A stretch of DNA of 64,000 nt from Siphonodentalium dalli (lineage: Eukaryota > Mollusca > Scaphopoda > Gadilida > Siphonodentaliidae), in NCBI GenBank assembly GCA_032622095.1, contig CP136063.1, positions 86,031,980-86,095,979 on the forward strand, in the 5' to 3' direction. Of the stretch, positions 57,291 to 64,000 are shown piece after piece. Numbering within the stretch: position 1 is the first letter of the stretch; each line of letters starts with the position of its first letter. The notes beneath the pieces are model-generated. The model ran no database searches. It had not been told where the DNA came from and was given only the letters and a program-made list of their open reading frames with translations. Made by a program: the position numbers and the translations under genes.

Positions 57291-58130
57291 GTCGTGGCCA
57301 CGAGAATAAAGTCGTGGCCACGAGAATATGAAGTCGTGGCCACGAGCATATGAAGTCGTGGCCACGAGAATATGAGGTCGTGGCCACGAGACTACGAAGT
57401 CGTGGGCACGAGAATAAAGTCGTGGCCACGAGAATAAAGTCGTGGGCACGAGAATAATGTCGTGGCCACGAGAATAAAGTCGTGGCCACGAGCATAAAGT
57501 CGTGGCCACGAGAATAATGTCGTGGCCACGAGAATATAGTCGTGGCCACGAGAATATGAAGTCGTGGCCACGAGAATATGAAGTCGTGGCCACGAGACTA
57601 TGAAGTCGTGGCCACGAGAATAAGGTCGTGGCCACGAGAATAAAGTCGTGGCCACGAGAATAGAGTCGTGGGCACGAGAATAATGTCGTGGCCACGAGAA
57701 TAAAGTCGTGGCCACGAGCATAAAGTCGTGGCCACGAGAATAATGTCGTGGCCACGAGAATATGGAGTCGTGGCCACGAGAATATAGTCGTGGCCACGAG
57801 AATATGAAGTCGTGGCCACGAGAATATGGTCGTGGCCACGAGAATATGGTCGTGGCCACGAGAATAAAGTCGTGGCCACGAGAATGTGAAGTCGTGGCCA
57901 CGAAACTATGAAGTCGTGGCCACGAGAATATGAAGTCGTGGCCACGAGAATAAAGTCGTGGCCACGAGGATATGGTCGTGGCCACGAGAATAAAGTCGTG
58001 GCCACGAGAATATGAAGTCGTGGCCACGAGAATATGAAGTCGTGGCCACGAGAATAAAGTCGTGGCCACGAGAATAAAGTCGTGGCCACGAGAATATGGT
58101 CGTGGCCACGAGAATATGGTCGTGGCCACG
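57291..58130 (-). repeat. Left arm of palindromic-unit array (~41 units)
   Basis: Units are TCGTGGCCACGA (perfect dyad) plus spacers such as gaataaag, gaatatgaag and gcataaag. Four units carry the TCGTGGGCACGA variant. Spacer order from the outer end matches the right arm for the first twelve spacers with two differing. Units about 13-29 look like an extra block derived from a duplication. Confidence 0.92.
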
Positions 58131-58530
58131 ACTTTATACTCGTGGCCACGATTTCATACAAATTCTCGTGGCCACGACTTCATATTCTCGTGGCCACGAC
58201 TTTATTCTCGTGGCCACGACCATATTCTCGTGGCCACGACTTTATTCTCGTGGCCACGACTTCATAGTCTCGTGGCCACGACTATATTCTCGTGGCCACG
58301 ACATTATTCTCGTGGCCACGACTTTATGCTCGTGGCCACGACTTTATTCTCGTGGCCACGACATTATTCTCGTGCCCACGACTTTATTCTCGTGGCCACG
58401 ACTTTATTCTCGTGCCCACGACTTCGTAATCTCGTGGCCACGACCTCATATTCTCGTGGCCACGACTTCATATGCTCGTGGCCACGACTTCGTGTTCTCG
58501 TGGCCACGACTTTATTCTCGTGGCCACGAC
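58131..58530 (+). repeat. Right arm of palindromic-unit array (~20 units)
   Basis: The opposite orientation of the left arm. Counting from the outer end, its spacers 1-12 equal left 1-12 apart from two variants, including the positions of the GTGCCCAC variant units. Spacers 13-17 resemble left spacers 30-36. The turn region near 58130-58165 contains a longer spacer 'tttcatacaaattc'. Confidence 0.92.
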
Positions 58531-58599
58531 TTAAAAAAAAAATTCGGATGTCACCTCCGGGGCTCCATAGTTCCTCAAGTGTTCACGGTGGAAGTGTAA

Positions 58600-59200
58600 T
58601 GTACATTACCTGATGAGAAAGATCTTGGAAAAACAAGCACAATTGGCCTGATGTTTTATGATCATAGATGTGTGATATTTCGGAAAAAACGCGTGTTTCA
58701 TTCATACAACGACACATAGTGATCATAGATGATTCTCTGATTAGCACAGGAATAGTATGGATAATAGGTAGCCTGTTGGTCGACAGATGTGGATCGTAAT
58801 TATCGCGGCATAGCCTCAAAGAGCTCTTCATTTAATTTCTGCGTAACACAAATTATCTGTTGTGAACACGTGTATTTCTTCTAAGACTCGCGAGTTAGCT
58901 CATTCAAAGTAAATGATGAAAACGATTTCATGTCGATAAATCGCAGATGTATATTAGATGCACAATACACATGTTGTCGTTTCTTATTAAGATTTGTTTT
59001 ATCTATGTTGCTATAATATAGTAAAAGTATTACTATAAATATACGCCCATATATATATATAACGGAATTATTTAGTGTATTTCGTGGTATCGACGAATGG
59101 GGTAGGCTTCTTTATTACGAATTCAGAAAGTATCGAGTTCAAATGTGCCCACAAATCACGAATCTTGCAACATACATATAACTATATCAGATTACGAAAG
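58600..59200. other. Intergenic, nothing recognised
   Basis: AT-rich, no repeat family or coding region identified. Confidence 0.5.
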
Positions 59201-59877
59201 TTAACCCTTTCATGACTGGAGCTTCCTGAAATTAGCGAAAAGTCTATAAATTATTATATGGTCATTATAACGTGCATGGACACAACGTGAACTATTCCAG
59301 AACACATTATCAGATAAAACTAGAGGTCACCGGTGGAAAGTACAGAAACGAACGGTTCATTGGAAATATTTCTTCACCGAGAGGATAGTAGAAGACTGGA
59401 ATGTTTTGTCATACTTTATCGTCAATACACCAACCGTCACATGCAGATTTTAAAACTGATAGATTCGTTTTCCCATAATAAGCGTTGTGATTTCGATGAA
59501 GCTAATGTGGCATAACTATATCCGCGTATAACGCCGCGGATGACTCTTATTTGTGACAATATGTATTACTATGATTTACATTAGTACTGGAACGAAAAGT
59601 CTAGAGACTTGTTCCATGATAATGATGATGATGATATGCGAGGCTCTATCTATATGAGATATATCATGTCATGCATCTCTACGCCAACTATAGGCACACA
59701 GAGATCATATTCATTGGTTTCCTAGGTCAACGTAAATAGTGTTAGGCCAATGTAGTCTCTTGTATATGCGGGAATCCATATGACAAACTCGTATATATAT
59801 AAGAGAATGCATTGTCACATGGTTTTCGCAAAAAACAAAACAAAACAAATCAGGAAGCTCCAGTCATGGAAAGGTTG
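59201..59877 (+). mobile_element. TTAA-type MITE 'CATGACTGGAGC' family, long copy
   Basis: TTAACCCTTTCATGACTGGA + 'gcttcctgaaatt' at the left; 'caggaagctccagtcatgga' + 'aaggttga' at the right. It has the palindromic module 'ggccaatgtagtctcttgta' near the right end. The inner 500 bp are not shared with the short copies. Confidence 0.68.
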
Positions 59878-59879
59878 AC

Positions 59880-61390
59880 CAACCCTATACTATAGAGTTG
59901 GGAACGAGACTAATACCAACTATATATACGCCATCGGTGGACGGCCTGCGGGCATCTATATGTGGATAATGCGTCTTGCACCTTACCTACTGAGCCACCG
60001 GGGGACCCATCATCACTGTAAACTTTGAATCAGTACATCTCTTATTTCATGTTAATTCATGATTGAATTATTAAAGCATTCCATCACATAGACGGCAACA
60101 TGAAAGACACAAACTAAATATATGTATAAGAAGGTGTTTATTGTATTGAAATGTCCTAAATGGGTATTTATAGACCAAATTACTCAAGATGGCTTGCAAA
60201 ATGGCAACCAAATTTGGTGAACAGTAGATTTTTTCACATATATCCCGAACAATATTCTCTGCTGTTCCGAAAATGTAGCAATTTGTGACTCAATTGGTTT
60301 TACAAATGTTATTTAGTCAACAGACAAACTAAATATTTTATTCTTGTTGTTCCAGTACCAATTTCAATCTAAAGAAGCAGTATGGAATTTTGCCGAAAAC
60401 GTCTGTTGTGATTCTGATGTTTTTTTCTTAAACGGAACTGAGAGGGACCATAACATGTGGCTATTCTGGCCCATTAGCATCAAAATTTATCAACTTGGTA
60501 CAGGGTGGTCAAGATGGCGATAAGATACCAAAATTCATTATAATTTGTTCTATTTACTCAGACAGCACTTTCTGGGTGTGGTATGTGAATTATTTGAGAA
60601 AAGATTGGTTAATAAACAGGTTAGTTAATCCGCTGACATCTGAATATTCTCTTTTGGAAGGCCATGACCAAATAATTTTATAGGATGCGGTATCGAATTT
60701 TGACGAATATTGATATTGGTTTTTGGATGGAAATGGATAGAACTGTGTGTAGGCACAAAGGGGACCGTGCCATGCGGCTACTCTAACTTATAGGCTGGCC
60801 TTCAATTTATATGTTAAGATTTTATGTTTTACGTTGTCAAAAGTCTATTTTATTCCATTATTTATTATATCTTTATTTCCATGTCACATATGGTCAAGTG
60901 TGCTTTCATTTTATTGCTTATTTTCAGCTGAGTTCTGCATAGTTATTCTTATTTTGTTGTATCAGTAGATGGAATCCTGATTAAATTTTATTTTTCCAAT
61001 AGCGCAGTTTCTTGTTCTATCAAGTTGAATTTGGGTTATTGTTGGCCATTGTGTAACTGATCCAACTTCTGATAACCTCTATATATAGTATAGCATTGCT
61101 ATTAACTATATATGACCTGTTTCTGTTCAAAACACATCAAAATAAAACTCAATAGCAGAAATGGAGAAAAAAAATTGGCACATGGAAAAAACTGCCTTTC
61201 GGACCCGAGAGACACACACCCACCCCATCATACGTGCCTGGAATTTTTTTTTCGACCCCCCCCACCCCCTGATTGCGAGGGTATACAATAATAAATATGA
61301 ATTTAAGTCCCCTGTCCGGAAACGCTACTATCAATTAATATTGATTGTATTTCGAATGTTTTATTGAACTACCTTTTTACCAGGCAGTAT
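59880..61390. other. Intergenic, no gene recognised
   Basis: Only short ORFs with no recognised similarity. C run near 61256-61264. Confidence 0.5.
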
Positions 61391-61394
61391 TTGT

Positions 61395-62460
61395 CACACA
61401 GAGACGCTTTGAAGTCATAATATAATACAACTTTGAACAAGCTGTGTGTGTCCCAGACAAAAAAAACCCAGCCATTTGCACGACACAGAAAAGAGCGTTC
61501 CGTGTTAGACTATTCCTTATATGGTAAAAATAAAGAGCGTTTATGTCACTTATTTGCGAAAAGTTTAAAACCGCTGGAAAGTGGCTGTGACCATAACAAG
61601 TATTTTTTTTAGAGTATATATGAAGCAGGTATATCAATATTTTTGCGGAAAGTTGAAAACAGCTGACAAATTTCGAAATCTTTACCAAGTAAAGGGACCT
61701 ATATAAGGCACTGGTATATTTGTTATGCAAGTTCAACTATTTTTGTCTGAATATGATTTTAAGAATATTGTTCAACGCCTTGACCTTATCCAATGTTTGT
61801 AAAAAAATTGTTAAACTTTTGTAGATCTTATTGGACGATTATCGGCCATGTTACTGTAACAGTAATGTTTACATGGAGAATTAAAGGTACCCAGTCCGAT
61901 TCGATGGTCCCCATATCATCAGATTCCAACAAATATCTGACCCAAAAAGCCATCCATCTTCATCCGCAATTTGGTCAGAGAAAGTTTTCTCGACGACTGT
62001 TTATAGGGCCACTTACAAAATAATATATTGCAAACATCGATATCTGATCACTCTGAGCTTTGGTGGGTAACCTAGGTTCCTCGACTCGAATCAAATATTT
62101 GTTTACCCCCGAAACAAAGGAAATAGTAATTTGCGAGCGTTAATTCGGATTATGCATCTTTAAATATTGATAATGGAAATAAGAACGCGCAAAGTCAGTC
62201 TATTTTTTCATGTACTTATTGACGATAGTTGTTTTGCAGTCATAAAACATACAACTTTGAACACGATATTTTGATATCAAACACCAATACAGCCATTTTA
62301 ACGACATGGAATAGAAAAGAGCGTTCCGTGTAGTCTATTCCTGATATGGTAGAAATAAAGAGCGTTTATTTGACTTTTGTGCGAAAAACTGAACACGTGG
62401 AAAATGTCTGTAAACATGCATGGCAAGTATATTTCAGAGCATATGAAGTTGTATATTAAT
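61395..62460. repeat. Two imperfect direct repeats about 830 bp apart
   Basis: 'gaaaagagcgttccgtgtta' + 'ataaagagcgtttatgtcac' at 61395-61640 recurs as 'gaaaagagcgttccgtgtag' + 'ataaagagcgtttatttgac' at 62225-62460. A TTAA-type MITE (61881-62163) lies between them. Confidence 0.6.
61881..62163 (+). mobile_element. TTAA-type MITE 'AGGTACTCAATCCGA' family, short copy 5
   Basis: TTAAAGGTACCCAGTCCGAT to 'cggattatgcatctttaa'. Keeps 'ccatcttcatccgcaatttg' and 'aggttcctcgactcgaatca' but lacks most of the middle present in other copies. Confidence 0.7.
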
Positions 62461-62549
62461 ATGTCGTGTGTGTATAAACCTATCTTACACCTTTAAAATT
62501 ACGTAGACTGAATTTTGAAGTTCGAATGAGCCATGTCCGTTTAAAGGGG

Positions 62550-62724
62550 GACCGGCCTTTTATGGGACCATCTCCGTTTATACTCAACAGAATATATGCA
62601 AAAAATAAATGAATTTGAGCCATGGATTAGTGCAAAATACACTCATGTGCTCAAATTAATACATTTGTTGTATATATTCTGTTGAGTATAAAAGGAGTTG
62701 GTCCCATAAATGGCCGGATTTAGT
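62550..62724. mobile_element. Foldback hairpin element
   Basis: 'accggccttttatgggacca' + 'tctccgtttatactcaacag' + 'aatatatgca' faces 'tatatattctgttgagtata' + 'aaaggagttggtcccataaa' + 'tggccgg'. Arms about 70 bp around a short centre with 'tttgagccatgg' / 'catgtgctcaaa'. Confidence 0.68.
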
Positions 62725-62842
62725 GTACAGTACCCATTTACGAGTATGTAGAGTCTGCACTCTTGTACTGTATTTATCCACCTATTGTGATCATTGGGGA
62801 TTGACAATTTTAAAGAGAAATTACCACCCCGGTCAAGTGGTC

Positions 62843-62918
62843 CTGCTAATGTGCTATGATACTGGTGGGTCTCGCTGAATTGCTATGTTGCTGTTATGGC
62901 AAACTGATGCTGTTAAAA
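62843..62918 (+). mobile_element. Half-copy of the 'CCTGCTAATNTGCT' TIR element
   Basis: 'cctgctaatgtgctatgata' to 'atggcaaactgatgctgtta' matches the left 70 bp of the element at 36703-37085. No right end seen. Confidence 0.55.
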
Positions 62919-63094
62919 GAAAAAAGTGCCGTTATTTTAATAAAGTTGTCATTTTCGCTGTGTTCTGATAATGTGAACATATCCAGGAAAATCCATTTTG
63001 TGCATCAAACAGTCAAAACTATTTTAATACTGGTTGTATATATTAGTTGTTGCAAATCGACTATGATCAAAATAGCTATTAAAGTGATGTTAAA

Positions 63095-63445
63095 CACTCC
63101 AGTGGGGTGATCAAATAGAAGTGGTGAATAACCTTCCTCAAAGTAGTTATATTTTACAAATATTATATCCAAATTGACAACACACCGCCTTTCTTATATA
63201 TTAATGAAATGCAGTGACTCTCGATGGCGAAATCATTTTCGTAAGTTTATCGCCGATAGTTGCGTCCCGAATTTGGAAGTAAATATTTACATTTGAGTGT
63301 AATTCAGACGATGTTTTCTTTGGAATGATACGGTCGATTTGCTTCTGATTTTCGGTTATGTTAGTAGATTGCTACATTCCCCCCTTATGACATGGTGCCT
63401 GAATACTAACTTACCAGTTGTATGTACCCGAACAAGTGCATAATA
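63095..63445 (+). repeat. Dispersed repeat family, copy 3
   Basis: Matches 18760-19105 in direct orientation: 'tgcagtgactctcgatggcg', 'ttatcgccgatagttgcgtc', 'cagacgatgttttctttgga', 'gttagtagattgctacattc'. Confidence 0.65.
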
Positions 63446-63498
63446 TGTCTTTAACGTCGTTTTGCAAACAACAGCGCAGCCATTATTACAATTTTCAA

Positions 63499-64000
63499 TC
63501 TCATATATATTTTGAAGACCTCTGTCTGTTTGTCGGTCTGTCTGTCTGTCATTTATACAAATATACGATTCACGACCGATCGGGACGAAACTTGGTACGT
63601 GTGTTTAGTTTGACCAGGCGGTCGACGTTGTCGTATTGGCGAGCCCGTGCGGCGCCCGCTTCGCGCATGCGCAGACGAGATCTAGGAAACGGGTGGAGCT
63701 ATCGACTTGAAATTTGCTATGTGAATGTAACTTGTCCCGGATACGAATTTTATCGGGTCGCCGAGCCCGTGCGACGCCAGCTTCGCGCATGCGCAGACGA
63801 GATATCCGAAACTGGTGGAGCTATCGACTTGAAATTTGCTATGTGAATGTATCTTGCCCCGGATACGAATTTTATCGGGTCGCCGAGCCCGTGCGACGCC
63901 AGCTTCGCGCATGCGCAGACCAGATCTCGAAAATGGGTAGAGCTATCGACTTGAAATTTGGTTTTTAAATAGCCCGGACCACGTCGGGCTCATCGGCTAG
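63499..64000 (+). mobile_element. Helitron-like element with ~122-bp units, second copy
   Basis: A|TCTCATATATATTTTGAAGA to CCCGGACCACGTCGGG...CGGCTAG at the last base. Here the hairpin stem CCCG/CGGG is intact, whereas the copy at 40490-40987 has a mismatch. Same three-unit interior. The base after CTAG is outside the window. Confidence 0.72.

Larger units (their letters stand above)
57251..58569. mobile_element. Foldback element with about 60 copies of a 12-bp palindrome
   Basis: Terminal inverted repeats of 40 bp, TATGGAGCCCCGGAGGTGAC + ATCCGAATTTTTT.., at 57251-57290 and 58531-58569, differing by about one or two bases in the A/T run. A 6-bp direct flank gttcct stands at 57245-57250 and 58570-58575. 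The interior has repeats of GTCGTGGCCACGAG separated by 6-8-bp spacers, about 41 in the left arm (57291-58130) and about 20 in the right arm, pointing in opposite directions. No transposase ORF; superfamily unknown. Confidence 0.85.

Noticed and set aside
57291-58530. CRISPR-like array (regular short repeats with spacers)
   Set aside because: Spacers are 6-8 bp and repeated, the host is an animal, and the orientation inverts in the middle.
57250-58613. Overlapping long ORFs (up to 245 codons, 'ATTLFSWPRLYSRGHD' type) on both strands
   Set aside because: They arise because the 20-22-bp unit lacks stops in these frames. The frames overlap each other and the arms mirror each other. No start context or domain.

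Overview
The window is nuclear DNA of an animal: AT-rich, with split genes, GT-AG introns and very dense repeats. The likely host is a marine spiralian, probably a mollusc. This is inference from the IgGFc-binding-domain gene, the degenerate 'cataactc / atttggtatg' arrays and the many short DNA transposons, not from a diagnostic gene.

Two protein-coding genes can be supported, both on the + strand. Positions 292-9146 hold the last nine exons of a CHD1-type chromatin remodeller: the SANT-SLIDE DNA-binding region, an acidic/lysine-rich linker, the CHCT (DUF4208) domain and a long charged His/Arg/Tyr-rich tail. The reading frame is continuous across every junction. The ATPase and chromodomains would lie upstream of the window. 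Positions 38624-43888 hold a complete three-exon gene for a secreted protein of about 579 residues with a signal peptide, a PAN/apple-like cysteine module and an IgGFc-binding-type domain.

Everything else (about 9.2-38.5 kb, 44-64 kb and most intron space) is repeats. I can define: a perfect-hairpin MITE family with TA target duplications (six copies); several families with TTAA target duplications, one element nested inside another; a hAT-like MITE family rich in 'GAATGAGGTCCCCAGAGGG'; Helitron-like elements with CTAG ends, one nested in another inside an intron of the IgGFc-like gene and one ending exactly at the last base of the window; a broken non-LTR retrotransposon (LINE) hit by two hairpin MITEs; and several degenerate arrays with periods of roughly 100-170 bp.

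The most unusual theme is a set of elements with terminal inverted repeats whose interior is a tandem array. The best is 57251-58569: 40-bp inverted ends, a 6-bp direct flank, and about 60 copies of a 12-bp perfect palindrome in two opposing arms that share the same order of variant units. 26580-27410 (11-bp units, TAA flanks), 44091-44614 (short palindromic units) and roughly 32050-33480 (31-bp units with a 10-unit higher-order repeat) look like further examples. No tRNA, rRNA, CRISPR array or virus was recognised.
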